A stretch of DNA of 64,000 bases from Megalonaias nervosa. Its lineage: Eukaryota > Mollusca > Bivalvia > Unionida > Unionidae. Within the stretch, counting starts at the first letter, position 1. The number at the start of each line of letters is the position of its first letter. Below the pieces are notes generated by a model that was not told the DNA's origin, did not search any database, and saw only the letters and a program-made list of their open reading frames with translations. The stretch is from the NCBI GenBank assembly GCA_016617855.1, contig JAECUM010027281.1, positions 1-64,000 on the forward strand, given 5' to 3'. The position numbers and the translations under genes were made by a program. This document shows positions 40,363-54,339 of the stretch, piece by piece.

Positions 40363-41235
40363 GTGCACGAAAACGATTGAGATTCAATTTCATAGTTAGG
40401 TGAGAGTCCCGAATAAAGCGCAGGATTAGTCTTAGTTATAGACAATGTGATCATTGATATAAGTTTGTAGTTATTGTTGAATTTATTCATTTTAAATTCA
40501 TACTTCAATTTTTCCTTCAGTTCAGGAAATAATCGTGCGTGTGATATGATTCGTGGGTGGAAGGAATGTCATGTAATATTTCGTTATATGAATGTGTTCG
40601 GATTTAGTTGTTTGGTTTGTAATGCAAATCATGTGGTGTAAGATTTCATGCATTTCTGCTGGTACAAGTGCGTGAATAGGTAAGCTATCTGTCTTAAATT
40701 ATTTGTATCATTTATTATGAAGATTGAGTTTTCTAAGTCTGGAAATGTATGTCAGTGAATCGCTAATTAGCAAAGTAACGTAGTTAAAGCAAAGACTGGA
40801 GTCCAATAATTCGAGTGTAATTAAGTTGTGAATTCTCTTCAACCGAGAATCGAGTAAAATGTGCCGACTGGCATAGATCTGCTGGAAATCTATAGCCACA
40901 GCGGGGTGTGATTGTTTGTCTAAAGATGTTTAATTTTTATGTCTTGGTCTCAGTGAGAATCCGAGAGCGCTAGAAAAGACATACAGTTAGGTTAATAAGA
41001 CTGTGTATCAATATTAGGTGACGAAATTACCATAGCTATAATTCTGTTGAATTCCGATAGACGATATCTGACGATAAAAGAGTGGGACTATTGCTTGGTC
41101 CTAGGATAAGAAAACAATCTCACATTTATTCCGGTTGGGTACTATATTTTATTTTGAAGGAAAGAAAATAGTTCCACATCTATATAGTACAGTGTATAGA
41201 GCACAGTCTGCAAACAACAAGTTGATAACCAGAGA

Positions 41236-41239
<4 letters not shown>

Positions 41240-41307
<68 letters not shown>
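41240..41307 (+). repeat. (GA)n(GACA)n microsatellite
   Basis: GA units passing into GACA units. Confidence 0.95.
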
Positions 41308-41559
41308 GAGGCCGACTGACCACTAGCAGTGATTTGGAAAAGTCCAGAAGCACAAGGTGATGCTGTCATGACGGCAATTTGAGTTGGATCAGTCACTTGA
41401 TCATATGATAAAATTTGTTCTATCAGTATAACAGAACGGCTAATTGAATTTTGCATAATTTTGTAACTCTATTTCTCGGAGGAAGTGAATCTTTACACGT
41501 CATGTTCGATTTCATTTTCTTTTTGTAATTGATTAAATTGTCATACTTTACATACGGAA

Positions 41560-41700
41560 ATTCGTGTTATTCTATTCTTTATCTCTGCTTAGATCTCTGT
41601 TATTCCATCCCTTAATTTCATATTTTATTTTATTGTTTACCCGATCCGGGCAATAACACCGTGGTCGATCATCCCCTAGATAACGATAACCAAACACCAT
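41560..41700. repeat. interspersed repeat shared with 50695-50832
   Basis: CGTGTTATTCT, CTTAGATCT, GGGCAATAACACCGT and CTAGATAACGATAACCAAAC recur in the same order at 50695-50832 with moderate divergence. Family unknown. Confidence 0.6.
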
Positions 41701-42262
41701 GTGTGGAGGGGAGGAGATAACACATCACCACCACCACCTCCATGATACTGCACAATATCCTACCTTCTTGGCATTTCTGACAGGTTTAAGAGAACAACAA
41801 TACCTGGATATTTTTCAAACACATGTTCGATGCCTTCCATAGACACGAGATTCCAGTTCGACATAATTTAGTTTCGTCAGATCAGAGACATGGACTAAAT
41901 AGAACAGGGAGAAGACAATGTTATAACTATTTTTTTTTTCTCAGAACAATTAGAATTACAGTTAAGGGTTTTAATTTGTATTCCACAGGTCCAGCACAAA
42001 ATCCGTCGTGCAAATTATACATCGCAGGGTACTGAATAAAATATTTTTTTTAAAAAAGCCATTGCAATCATGTCAAACATAAATTGTATTGGGGGGGGGG
42101 GAGTAACGACTGTATTGGACTACCGATAACCAAACGTGGAGCGTGTGACTAAGAGCAAATGAACCAACAGTATTAAAAATAGATCACTTTTAAAAAGTGA
42201 CAAAATATTTGTCTGCTTCAAGCATATTTATTGGCAGAGTTAACATTGGATTGTGATGTGAT

Positions 42263-42263
<1 letters not shown>

Positions 42264-42331
<68 letters not shown>
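42264..42331 (+). repeat. (GT)n(GA)n microsatellite
   Basis: Start of the block Y partner. The other copy has only GA. Confidence 0.95.
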
Positions 42332-42336
<5 letters not shown>

Positions 42337-42688
42337 TGAGGGTCACAGCCTGTCACTGGCTATTGCAGTGACTTTATTTTTAGTTTGCATCCACTTTTAA
42401 GTATAGATTTTTAGAAACTCTACAGTAACTTTCATTTAGGGGAAGTCATGAAATTTATTTTAATAAATAACTTTTGTTCAAAATCAGTTTTAAAGTCATT
42501 ACTAATTCGCAAGCAGATTTCAAACATTGTTCACTGATAATTCGAAGCATGGATTTGAGTTTCCAAATATTGCTATACTAGTCATTGAGTTGAAACTGTT
42601 TGCATCATGCAAGGTCAGTTTAACCCAATAGGCGAACTAGGCGGCCGCCTAGAGCGCCAATATTTGGAGGCGCCAAAAACGAAGTACA

Positions 42689-42989
42689 AACCGCTCCGGT
42701 GGCCCAGTGGTTAGAGCATCTGCATCGATGCTGAAGATCGTGGGTTCGAAACCCGGCCGAGTTATACAAAAATACTTTTAAAAAAGGTACAATAGCTGCC
42801 TCGCTTGGCGCTCAGCATTAAGAGGTTAGAGTTAGGACTGGTCAACCTAGTGTCAGGATAATGAGACTGGGAGGGACATGATGCTACATGTTTGCGGCAT
42901 GATCCCCAGTGCTAGAAATCACTATAAACTCCCACACTGCAGACATCGTAGCAATATGACTGCAAAATTGTTAAAAGCTGCGTTAAAAA

Positions 42990-42990
<1 letters not shown>
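42689..42990 (+). mobile_element. tRNA-derived SINE, copy 3, with CA tail
   Basis: CCGCTCCGGTGGCCCAGTGG and GGGTTCGAAACCCGGCCGAG give A and B boxes. The body matches copy 1 through GACATCGTAGCAATATGACT and ends GCGTTAAAAATC followed by (CA)n to 43038. Compared with copy 1, the tRNA head has lost a few bases. Confidence 0.86.

Positions 42991-43038
<48 letters not shown>
42991..43038 (+). repeat. (CA)n SINE tail
   Basis: About 24 CA units directly attached to the SINE 3' end. Confidence 0.95.
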
Positions 43039-43041
<3 letters not shown>

Positions 43042-43657
43042 CAATGTCAGGTTATTCATGTTTTGTCATTGAATATGTCGACTAAATAATGAAATTAATA
43101 AACTATGAAGCCGAAGGTGTATAATAAGCGATGCCGCAAGGTGGGAGCTTTCCCTATGGTGTAAAATACCTGTGCGCCGGCCCTATGGGTCATCCATATT
43201 AATAAACGTACACAGTGTACATAAAGTACTAAACGTATGGATGACAAAGAAGTTGTGTTCATTGCATGCATTTATAAAGTGACTCGTAACAACACAGCCG
43301 GATCAGACGCCCGCCTAGTTACCCATTCATGTATACACCTGCGTACCTACCATTCCACGGCGTTTGTCAATCTTTCACATAATACCTCTCTGTAAATACA
43401 TGTATACGTGCGTGAGCGAGTGTGTAGGAATGAAAAACTTAAGTGTTCCTAGCAGTACATGAGTGCGCACATGTGCCAATGGTAAGACCGAATATGTAAA
43501 TCGAGTGCAAGTTTAAAATTCACGGATCTGTAGACAATGCTAGGGACACACTCTTTACAGAAAAGTACAATTTTTATTAAAAACATTGCAAACACCTATC
43601 AAAACTGATTAAAGATTCTATTCAATGCTTTCTTTATATTTGATTTGTTGTTGTCAT

Positions 43658-43658
<1 letters not shown>

Positions 43659-43695
<37 letters not shown>
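43659..43695 (+). repeat. (AAT)n microsatellite
   Basis: Same position in block Y as the tract at 24521. Confidence 0.94.
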
Positions 43696-43696
<1 letters not shown>

Positions 43697-43734
43697 TGGG
43701 TGGTCGGGGTTTTGTTTTGTTGCCAGCTTTTTTT

Positions 43735-46700
43735 TTCTTCCTGTATTAACACGTTTCCGGGATTAGACTAAATTCAGCATATTCTGGACACAGTTGTGCG
43801 AGTTCTCTTTTGTCGGAGCTCATGCTATATACCTTTGCAGTCATTAAATAAATCACCTTTACTCAAATTTTGTTCCATAATTATATTTGAAACTAAAGTG
43901 ATGGTCGCGAGAATATTTGTCTTGCAATATTTCAACAGTAAGTTTAATTGTCGTGTCTCTGCCGTACCTTTAGATTTCCCTATTCTAAGTGATAAAAAAA
44001 GAATATAAAACGTAAAGCTTTAATTCAATACTTCATAATCACGGAGAAGGTTCTGGTGTATTGTAGGTATCCGTGTCTTGTTGGTAATTTGGTATTATTA
44101 CAGGAAGAAATAAATGCTTAGGAACTTTCATATGTTGTTGAAGCACTTCTCCTTATCTTTAGTATAAATTAAAGAACCACAGCACTGCAAGAGAGTTGAC
44201 TTCGGTTGTAACGGTACATATAAGTATCGGACCACTAATTATTTTACGTGCAGAGAATCAATATATTTATGGGGAATAAAAAAATAGAGAACTCAATAAT
44301 TTGTGGAACACCCATTGGCTTGTGAATCAATTTTGATTTGTTGCATTATACATTTCATCTACTTTAATCGATGTACTATATTTTAAAAAAATGTTAACGT
44401 TTGTTTTTACATAGTGTGTTTAATTTCCTGCTGAAAGTAATATATGGACTCTTGGTGCGGGGCTATGTTGTTAGATGCAGACCAGGGCGCCCTCTATTTA
44501 GCAGCACAAGGGACAAGGAGTTGCTGTGAAACGCTTGTTTTCCAAGGCTTAAAAATATTGTACCTCTAAAGAATGAAAAATATATTTGGCTTGTATCCTA
44601 ATCTAGTGAAGAAATTAATTTCATATTATGGGAAATAAATATCTAGACAGTGTGGTTCCTGAAAGTGGCTGTTATCAGTTGCACAGTGGATAGCCTAACG
44701 AAGTACAATGGAAATGGCGATAGTTTCGCCAAATGAGAAATACGTTTAAAATATTTTTACAGCGAAATATGTTATTGGTTTAATTTTTCTTATACATTGT
44801 AATATATTTTGATTTAAATGATTATGTATTATTCTGAGCTTTGGGAATTTAGGGTGTTTCTAGTGATGCTTTTTGGTTGACGAATTTATTCATTGAGCAT
44901 GAACAGTTGTGCTTGTCTTGTCGAGTACAAGGTCAGTCTTTAACGTATAAGTTGCACCTTTCAAGGTAATGTTCATTCCTCTAAATCAAATATTAATCCC
45001 TACATCTGCCTGCATTCCATTGCTAATACCAGCTTTGTACTTTGTATGAGTTGATATATCAACCGTATCCTAAGTGAAGCCAAAGTTGGTCACTGAAAAT
45101 AAAGGCAAAATAAAGTAGTCATGGAAAATATTTATTTAAACAGAGAGGAACTCTGTTCGTATCTACTGAAAGATATATCAGACGGGACCTGTATTAGGAT
45201 GCCATTCGTTGCTTTAAGGGAAGACCATGCTTTTTACATATGACACGTTTATGTAGAGCTTCGGCACTCTGTTGACTCCAATGAAACCCATACAAAAGTC
45301 CAATTTAGAATTTGCGCGTGATATCTTCGTGGGATGATTATTTGTGAAACATATCAATATAAATACGTCAAAATAAAATTACACCATTTCCCATCATTTT
45401 TTTACAACTGGATCTTCTAAAGAATAAAGCAGAAGAAAATAACGTTTCTCCAGAATTTCTGTACCATATTTGACAATCACAACTTAATGACATAAGCTTG
45501 AATGGATTTTCCAGATTGAAGACATGATTCTTGTACATTTGTACGTTTGCACTTACACCAGAAAAAGGAGACTTTAAATATAATTTGCTTCTTGAGTGAG
45601 TAGTAGAGCTAAAAATGAGCTACACAAACACCTACCATCTCAGAATAGTTTCTGTATAGTCAGTGCTCATCCGATTGTTTGGAATATTCACTATTTTGCA
45701 ACCAATTGATATTATGAGGCCTCATTCGAAAGACAAACCACATAAATAAAGCAGAAAAACAAACACATTGCAGGAAGTAATAGTACAAACATTCGATGCG
45801 AAGAGTCAGCACGTCATCAGCAATAAGCACCAAAATAACACGGCCACAACGATGAGATAGATCCCCGAACATTGTTTTAAGTACAGAGCTGTGATTCAAA
45901 CATTTCCTTCCATTAAAATGGAAACAAAATATGCATTGTATTGTATTATGTTGTTATAATACATTAGATATAGTTTAATGGGAAAAATGTTTTCTTCAAC
46001 AGATTGCATTGCATACCAATGACCTTCCGTTTATGAACAAAATAATTTGTTTCATTCAGAAATATTAATTTGTTTCATGCAAAGAAATCATTTCTTCGGC
46101 GTAAAGATTTGTATCTGTCGTTACTTTTAATAAAAGTTTTATCTGAAACAATGTTTGTTAGCTTTATCTCACCAAAGCTGTAAACTTGCCTCAAGGTGAT
46201 AAGGTTTATGAATGAATGCATGTTTTTACATCCGGGTTACAGCATAAAGCCAACACACGTATTGAGATTATTAATTTATAGTTGTACTTATATACTATAT
46301 TTAGCACGAATACTTACACAGTTTAACTGATCAAATAAATAAAGTTGTTAGAGCTCTGACGACGGTAAATACACTCTGAAAAGTTGCAATGACATACGTA
46401 TACTATTTAAAGGCAACATTTCCATGTAATAAGCGTGGATGTTACCCATTCCTTTCCCTTTCTTCAAGTTGAAAAATCCTCGCCTTGGTGTGGGTAATAA
46501 AAATACGACATATTTATGTTGTCTTTAATGATAAATGATTATTCTTCAAAGAAAGACCCTACCCTTCAGTTATTGACATGACGTTTGTCAACAAACAGAC
46601 ATATTTCAGGCTAAAATTAACCGAAGCATATGTTCCATAGAATTTAAAAACACGGAAGTTAGAATGCTATTCTAATTTTTCCATTCCAATAACTGCTGAA

Positions 46701-47240
46701 CAATCGAATAACATAGACCTTATAATAGGGGAGTTCCTAAAAATTTAATTTCAAAATACCCCCGTTTCTAATTATAGTATTATGATCTCTGGCCACTGAA
46801 TCGCAACACTGATATAAGTTCTCCAGTACCATTATCTTATGAAACAACATACCCTGTTTCAGCTTATTGATTTTCTTCACACGTGAAGATTCGTTTGACA
46901 AAGGACTTTTCACAAGGATATTTTTGAAAGTAAGTGTATAGACCATGAATGACGTGTGGCAATAATTTAATACGTATAAAAAGGTATTATATCATTCTTC
47001 CTGGCATGCTTTATTTTATTTTAGTATATTTTATTTTGTTTTTTTAAATATATTTCAAACATCTGATAGCTGCATTAAAATTACCATTTCAAATATTATG
47101 CAGTTGGATTTTTGTTCATTGAACGCCACCATTAATTATTAGAACAAGCAGCATACGCTCGGGACCTGTATATAATTTGCAGTTTTGACTCCTGCAAGAA
47201 TATTTTCTATATTTTCCTTTTTGCATTTTTGACAGAATAA
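43735..47240 (-). pseudogene. decayed DUOXA copy between the two intact genes
   Basis: Aligns, with clear divergence and indels, to the intact locus from intron 4 (about 32,790) to the upstream flank (about 36,860). Exon 3 lies at about 45,093-44,955: TNFGFT, then a stop in place of Trp, then THTKYKAGISNGMQADVG and a second stop before FRGMNITLKG. Exon 2 is at about 46,377-46,320: SVFTVVRALTTLFI, then TGA in place of Gly. Exon 1 and its surroundings are deleted, and exons 4-9 are outside the block. It holds the same roughly 700-base insert (45,110-45,810) as the inverted copy at 18.2 kb. Confidence 0.85.
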
Positions 47241-47873
47241 AGTTTGAAAACATAATATAACTTTTAGCACCATATTGTCTCAATTTCTTTCACAGTGCAA
47301 AGTCATGACGTTAAAGCACCGTTGCACAAACTGTAACGCAATAGTTGATTTGGTTACTTAGAAAGAGCCATTTGCAATTTCTCATTAAAATTTATTTCAT
47401 AGCGTGAAATGAAGTTTAGTTATAAGATACTTAAACTTTAGTTAACAGGAGTCAATAGATTTATGATGTATCTTTTATTATCGACACGTATTTCTTTTAA
47501 CTGCTATGAATGGAATATATGAGTTACAACATATGCTTCTATGAAAAGAGTGTTTCCAAATTAGCATAATCAAATGATAACAATAAATATATGATGATTC
47601 CAAAATTGTAGTTCATAGCACTAAAAGTATGCTAAAGAACATCACGAAACTCCAGCCTGTATGGGGGTCTTGGGCATGTAATGTCATGATATCATGGACT
47701 AATAAATCCCATCAGATTCTTAAACAGATACTCTTGACGATGACTATGCATAGGTCAGAAAGCTTGTCAGTCTCGGTCATCTCTTTTGGAACCTTCATAA
47801 TATTAATCGGGAGCTCCTCGTGATCCAGGGCTTTCTTTTTCAAACACTACGCCCGATGTGTTAGTAACTACCC

Positions 47874-47874
<1 letters not shown>

Positions 47875-47923
<49 letters not shown>

Positions 47924-47926
47924 ACA
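47875..47926 (+). repeat. (CA)n microsatellite
   Basis: About 25 units with one AA interruption. Confidence 0.95.
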
Positions 47927-48055
47927 CGTACGCGCGCGAGCGCATAACTAAATTTATAATATCATATTTCACTTTTTTTCAATCAATGAGAAAAATGAAA
48001 GCAATAAACTTAACAAACTGTTGCAAGAAAGCATAGGCAAAATAAAATAAAGCTT

Positions 48056-48198
<143 letters not shown>

Positions 48199-48281
48199 GT
48201 GTATGAATTTTATTTTTTCACTCAAATAGTGATACTGAATACATTTACAAAAAATCTGAACATATAATTTGTGGCATTCAG

Positions 48282-48405
48282 ATGACGACCTCAGTGTATC
48301 TTCTGTCCAACAGCTCTGTCGGATGATGAAGGAGCCACCACACACGGACGACCCCAATGTATCTTCTGTCGGATGATCAAGGAGCCACCACGCATGGACC
48401 GCCCC
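48282..48405 (+). repeat. two-unit tandem repeat of about 55-65 bases
   Basis: GTATCTTCTGTC and GGAGCCACCAC recur twice. The first unit has an extra CAACAGCTCTGTC. Confidence 0.8.
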
Positions 48406-50694
48406 TCCCAGTCTGCCGAAGCATGAGCGCATCATGTTCATCGTTACATAATTAATCATTTCATCGGTACTAATGTACAAGATTATTATCATAATAACCA
48501 GGTTCGTACGTGAATCTGTATCCGACAAGAAGAATCTGTCAGAACTTTAAATGAATTGAATTCTTCTGCTCAGTTACATAATGACTAACATGAAAACAGA
48601 CTAAAGCGTATCTAATAAAATGACATTATATGACATTGGTCTGACTGTAAACTTTAGAATAAATACTGAATAAATCTCTCTAAGACTAAGTATGTAGCCT
48701 TCTCAATAAGTACCCTGGCTATGGTGCAGTCCACGGCCAGAGAGCGGAAATTTATCATTTTTCTCATTGCAAACACTTTGTTTATGAGGCATGGAGTGAA
48801 CTGAACGCGGTGTTTTGAAACAAGTAAGACGTAAATAAAATCCTCTCGAACAACGCTGTACGTGGAAACGAAACCCGAACACATGTTAGTTCCGAAATAA
48901 TGCATAAACATTAATGATACATGATTCCGTGAGAACTGTATTGAACTATTGATATCCAAAATGTGGGTGTATCAACAAGACTCATTTAAGCAACACAATT
49001 ATAAATAAATCACTTAAAAGGACTATACCTTTGTGTAATTCAGGTACATTCATTGGCGGAGTTGATATTCGACTGTGATGCATGCATGTCTGTGTGTGTG
49101 TGTGTGTATGTGTGCAATGGAGCAAATTTTTCTGTCGATCTCTGTAGAACATATTTAGTTGGACACGTGTACGATTCATTAGGTTTATGGAGACTGCGCG
49201 CATTAAATCGCCATAATGCACGGATTGGTACAGTCTCTGTCATGAGTTTAGCGATTTTTGATTAAGGCTACTTTTGTTTAAACTGAACAAGGATAGGGGT
49301 CAACTTCTGATCGGTATGGAAAACTGTCATTTCTGAAAGTTACCAGGAATCAGTTGGGTAATCAATGTTTGTCAGGCGAACTGCATTGTTTTGAGCCTAG
49401 CTCAGGCGGGATATGTATTTCATCCAGATTGGTCACGCTGTGAAGGGGGCGTGGTTCCACATGAAAACTCTCGGTTTAAATGTGCAAATAGCAAATTTGA
49501 AATCAGTCTACGCTTTTTTCTGCAAGAGAAACAAATGTAAGAAGAAGACTCCGAGTGATTTAACAAGTAAATTCACTCGTAAAATCATCCAGGGGAAGCG
49601 ATTGTCTGCCAAAATTGACAGACACGGTTCTGGAAGTGAGAGCTTGGAAACAAGGTATTTGCAACAATCTTATGTAATTCGTTGATAATACTATGATGAT
49701 TTGTTTCATTTATTTGCTTGTATTTGCATGGATTTATTTGTTTAAGTTCGTAGGTTTAATTTTCTTGATATGGTATATCTGTGTTGAGTTCGTTTATCTG
49801 AGTCCGTACAATGATATTTTTCTTTATATAAACATTGACGACTCGTTTGAACGTATAGTCTCGATTATTATAGGAAATTATGTATCTAGAATTTCGTGCC
49901 TTATTTTAGTTGAGATGAGCTGCAAGAATATGTGTGAATTCTCCGACCTATATATGAGTTCACGTATGATAACCACTTGATTGTTGTTATAAATACCGTA
50001 GTGCAAGGAATTTCATTCATCTGTGTAACTGAGACTAGTCTGGAACTAATGTCTCGGTGGTGTCTTGAAATAGCCATTAGCAGGACCATTAATTTTGTGA
50101 AACTAGGTTGTTTACGGTCTGTCATGGCCAGTTAGAATAGATAGCCGTTGGTATCTGTTTGAATTCAGTTAGAACTATATCTGATATAATGGGGGGGGAG
50201 GGAGTATTGATCTATAACCCCAGTATAATGTGACGGAATATTTAGGTTGCTTATTTTTGTTATTTTGGAAGGTGGGATAGCTCTACGGGACGTCTCACGT
50301 ATTACAAACCCAAAGTGGACACAAAGTTGGAAGGGGCGAAAGAGGCGAGATACCTGAGAATTTAGAAAAGAAAGGGAAAAGTGGAGAAGACCCAGACTTA
50401 CCGGCACAAGGTAGTCAAAAGGGATAGTCGCTGTGGAATTTGGACTGAATCAAGACCATCAGGTTATGAATCTGTACAAAGCAGTGTTCGATTTCACTCG
50501 ATTTGAGGATGATTTAAATTCCATCGCTTAACAGATCGGCTATTGGTATCATCATATTTGTATTTGAAATTCGTTCAATAAGTTAATTCAAAAAGAAAGA
50601 AGTGTATCTTTCAATCGTAATGCATTATTACTTTTGTTTATGAACTTTATTGTTAGGAATTTTGATAAAATTTTGTCTTTATTTGTAACGGGGG

Positions 50695-50832
50695 CTCGTG
50701 TTATTCTGTTCTATATACCTGCTCAGATCTTTATCTATTCCACCGATAAGTTTCACACTTTATATTGATATTTACTCGTTCCGGACAAATTACACCGTCG
50801 GTGATCACCTCTAGATAACGATAACCAAACCC
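50695..50832. repeat. interspersed repeat shared with 41560-41700
   Basis: Preceded by AACGGGGGCTCG (50688-50699), which resembles the start of a tRNA-Pro-type primer site after an LTR end, but the match is short. Family not established. Confidence 0.5.
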
Positions 50833-50954
50833 ATAACACCCACCCCAACATATATATATCAATTGAAAGGAATTATACCTTCATTTCGCATCTGATCTAA
50901 GTTGTTTCTAAGGCCCAGGTTTGACATATTCTTTCATATTAATCTTCTTGGCAC

Positions 50955-51965
50955 GAACACACTTCTCTCGCTCTTTGTATAGGCATATCATTTAATCACT
51001 CAATAAATCCATCTATTCGTCAGTCTGTGTATATCGAGCAATCATCATTTATCTTTCTGTTATTCTCCGTACGTCTGTACGCATGCCTGTCTATCAATCC
51101 AAATCCACCTCAATACCTATCCATATGTCCCTCCATTCTCCATGCCTCATGTCCGTCGGTCCGTTAATTTGTTTTCTCTATCAACTGATCACTCCTTCCT
51201 TCCATTTAGTTATAAACGGTTTATACTGCTCAAAAGAAAGGCGATGGTGAATTGTTTGCCATTGCCTTGAAGATTCCCTCAGTGTTAATAGACAATGTCA
51301 ATACAGATGATTAGAGAGTCAAAGAAGTAAATAGACATTGGACAAAAGGATAATTGTCATGCATGTGGATGGATGACACCTAGAAAGCTCTTACTTTCCA
51401 TTTATGTCGTTGCCACTACGTTTACTCTCCCCCTCTGAATGTTGCATCGTTATTTTTAACCTGCTTATCCATAATTACATTTCTTGTTCGCCCTGCCTTT
51501 CTAACCTCTTGAATACATGAATTGCTACGTCTCTATGTTCTTAAACTTTGTAACAAAAAGAAGTAAAAACAACACATTCAGTAAAATCAACAAATAATTT
51601 AAGTTACAAAGTGAAAATTTAAGAGGAAGTTACATTATTCTGAAATAAATTGCAAATAATCCAATACGTTATGTCAGAAGTGTTCCAAATGAATTCCAGT
51701 AATGAATGTGCTGATGTGCCAATAGTCTTCAATAGGTTGGTGTACCAAAAGTCTTGATGCATCCCAATGATACTATCCAGAATGTCTTTGAATGAATTCA
51801 TAATATTCTCAAAATAGTCTTTTAGTAGACAAAAATCAAGGAGCAAATTGCAATTCAACTGAATAATGTTATCATATGATTCCTCTCACTCCATATCTGA
51901 ACACATCCAAAAGTGGTTTCAGACTGATATTCAAATAGGAATGAATAATTTTTTTTTTTACCATA
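50955..51965. repeat. duplicated block X (partner 22510-23590)
   Basis: Same order of matches as in the partner block, including the old LTR remnant at about 51560-51900 on the minus strand. It ends at the TA tract. Confidence 0.8.
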
Positions 51966-51967
51966 TC

Positions 51968-51969
<2 letters not shown>

Positions 51970-52042
<73 letters not shown>
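51970..52042 (+). repeat. (TA)n microsatellite
   Basis: About 36 units. Confidence 0.96.
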
Positions 52043-52046
<4 letters not shown>

Positions 52047-52047
52047 T

Positions 52048-52146
52048 TTAAAAGCATCACATACATCCAGTTAAAAGTCATGCCATACATCCAATCAAAA
52101 GGCATCCCATGCATCCAGTGAAAAGGCATCCCATGCATCCAATAAA
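52048..52146 (+). repeat. 24-bp minisatellite, 4 units
   Basis: Units like AAAAGGCATCCCATGCATCC. The period is a multiple of three, so an apparent octapeptide repeat on the minus strand is expected. Confidence 0.9.
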
Positions 52147-52149
52147 AGA

Positions 52150-53303
52150 CTGCATTAGAATATCTTGCTCCTGACCCATCATTGTGTAGGAAATGCAGAT
52201 CAGTCAAAACATTTGATCTTTTGGAACAAATGGGATGTTTGTGAACTGACACTGCATAGATTACTCTCCTTGTGCTCATGGATAAAAAGTGTAGATCACA
52301 TGAAGATATCTTTGAATTTGCTTTTGCTAAGTATTTTTTACAATGAAGTACCAAGAGATTCATCAAATGAAATGTTTGGTTGTTTGCAAGTGCATGAATC
52401 TACCTGGTGTTTTCATTGAATGCCATACATTTCATTGATCAACTTCTAAAATGACACTAAATATACTAGATGTTCAGTCAATTGATGTATACTATACAAA
52501 GCTAACCATCACTAAACTCGTGGAAACTCCACAGATGCTTCCATCCACATTGCACATTTTGGTTGTCTATGCTTAAATCTTGTATCTTCTTTATCATTGC
52601 TTGAGCATTGTCTGTATTAAAATCGCCTTATTACGATTTTCATAGATACCATTTCTTGTCGTTTAACGGTGATGTTTTGTGTGTACTTTCTTTTTCCTTC
52701 TGGATGTTTGGAAAGCACAAATTCTCCTATTTCGCATGTATAAACTTATTTAGTTAATGCTTTGTTTGTTCCACATCAGTCACATTCTAGAACTAGTTAG
52801 ATTTGAAACACTCAGTGCGTTCGTGTGTATTAATTACTGATATCTACATATGGTGCTTCCGTCGCCGCTCAAGGCGACGTGTCACCTCGTCTCTGTAACA
52901 GAGGTGTACACTTCATTCTTTGCTCAACTATCGATTGCCTCCATTAGTTTTGGTAAATACACAACTCATTTTCGGGTTCCAATCTGAGAGAAAAATGTTT
53001 ACATTCTAATCATTAGAGTTCTGTTAAACGTTTCTACAACACTTTTGTATTGCCTGTGTAGTTTGAAAGTGTTCCGTTTTTCCCCGTTCCAGCAAATCCT
53101 TAATTTCTTTATCCTTAACTTCTTTTCCTTATCGAATTGTATTTTGAATAAATCCGAATGATACTAAACCTTTATTTATTTATTGATCAACCGGAACTGG
53201 TTGCCAATTTGCATGTGTGATTAGAGTGCTCTCAGACATTAACACAGGATCTAGATTCTTTAGAAATTTAGAAGTGGTATTTGCAATGTAATTGTATTTA
53301 CAA
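52150..53303. other. gene-free interval before duplication copy 2
   Basis: No recognised motif or match elsewhere in the window. Its right end is the breakpoint at 53303/53304. Confidence 0.5.
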
Positions 53304-53834
53304 GACATGGGGATAATTTAACATTTGTAAGTGATCTCGCACTTTCATGTTCGCAGCCAGTACAGTAACTACATATATTGACAGTGTTTTAATTACAACC
53401 GACCAATAGTGATATAGTGTATTTACAGTTTTTGCTCTTTTGTTACATAAATTTAAAAATAAGACGCAACACAAGTAGTTTGCAATAAGTACATAAGCAC
53501 AAATACACATAATTTGGTTTTAAAGAAACAGACTGATAAAGAGACAAAAAATAGACAGACTTACACATAGATATTGTCATATATTTCATCCTTGTAATCA
53601 GTATTGATTACACCTTAGAAATTCAGAAAATATTGATGTAATTAACGAACCAACAAAGCACGACTCGTAAATTAAATCGGTTTATTAGCAGACGTATTTT
53701 ACTCGTGACACCATAATTCAAAATAAATCTGAAATCAATAAAATATCATGTCACACAATTTATCACAGAAGGCACAAGATGACTAGACATTTGATACCAA
53801 ACCCCTATACGAGATTTGCCCTTTTGTGCATTAT

Positions 53835-53838
<4 letters not shown>

Positions 53839-53889
<51 letters not shown>
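53839..53889 (+). repeat. (CT)n microsatellite
   Basis: Longer equivalent of 27701-27738. Confidence 0.95.
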
Positions 53890-53892
<3 letters not shown>

Positions 53893-54339
53893 CAAGAGGC
53901 CAATTTTCCCCGATCCGATTGAGGAAGAAAACGCAGCTTAGTGCAAGTCAAAGACCTTGTATGCGAAATAGTATGATACCTAGACGTATGTTGAAGGCAA
54001 ACGTAGATACAGCATAATACAATCGTACACAAGTTTAGTATTGTCTGTCTGAATGCCAGGGATGTGCAGACTGCACAGACTTGCCCTTTTCTACATGTAA
54101 TGTTATTTATTAGAAAAGCATCATAAGAGTGACACCCTGCGAGAAGGCGAACAAGTGGATGAATTTGAGGTAGAAAAATAACCGTTACAAAATACTCAGA
54201 TGAATTTCGCATATCTCAATCCTTATGCATGGGCAAGTAATGTGAGGGATGAGTGGATTTTCTTTACTTTCATCCCTCCCCCTTTAAAAGATGTTTTTCC
54301 AGTAATTGTTCTGATGCCTAAATTCAGTCAATGAAGTTT

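Larger units (their letters stand above)
40360..42260. other. gene-free interval
   Basis: No recognised coding motif. It includes a GA/GACA tract (41240-41307), an interspersed repeat shared with 50.7 kb (41560-41700) and a short G run at 42092. Confidence 0.5.
42290..43710. repeat. duplicated block Y (partner 23740-24670)
   Basis: Same order of matches as in 23740-24670, interrupted at about 42,540-43,200 by extra DNA that holds a SINE. It runs directly into the decayed DUOXA copy. Confidence 0.75.

Noticed and set aside
48654..48959. 101-codon minus frame
   Set aside because: No recognisable domain, no signal or splice context, and not conserved elsewhere in the window.
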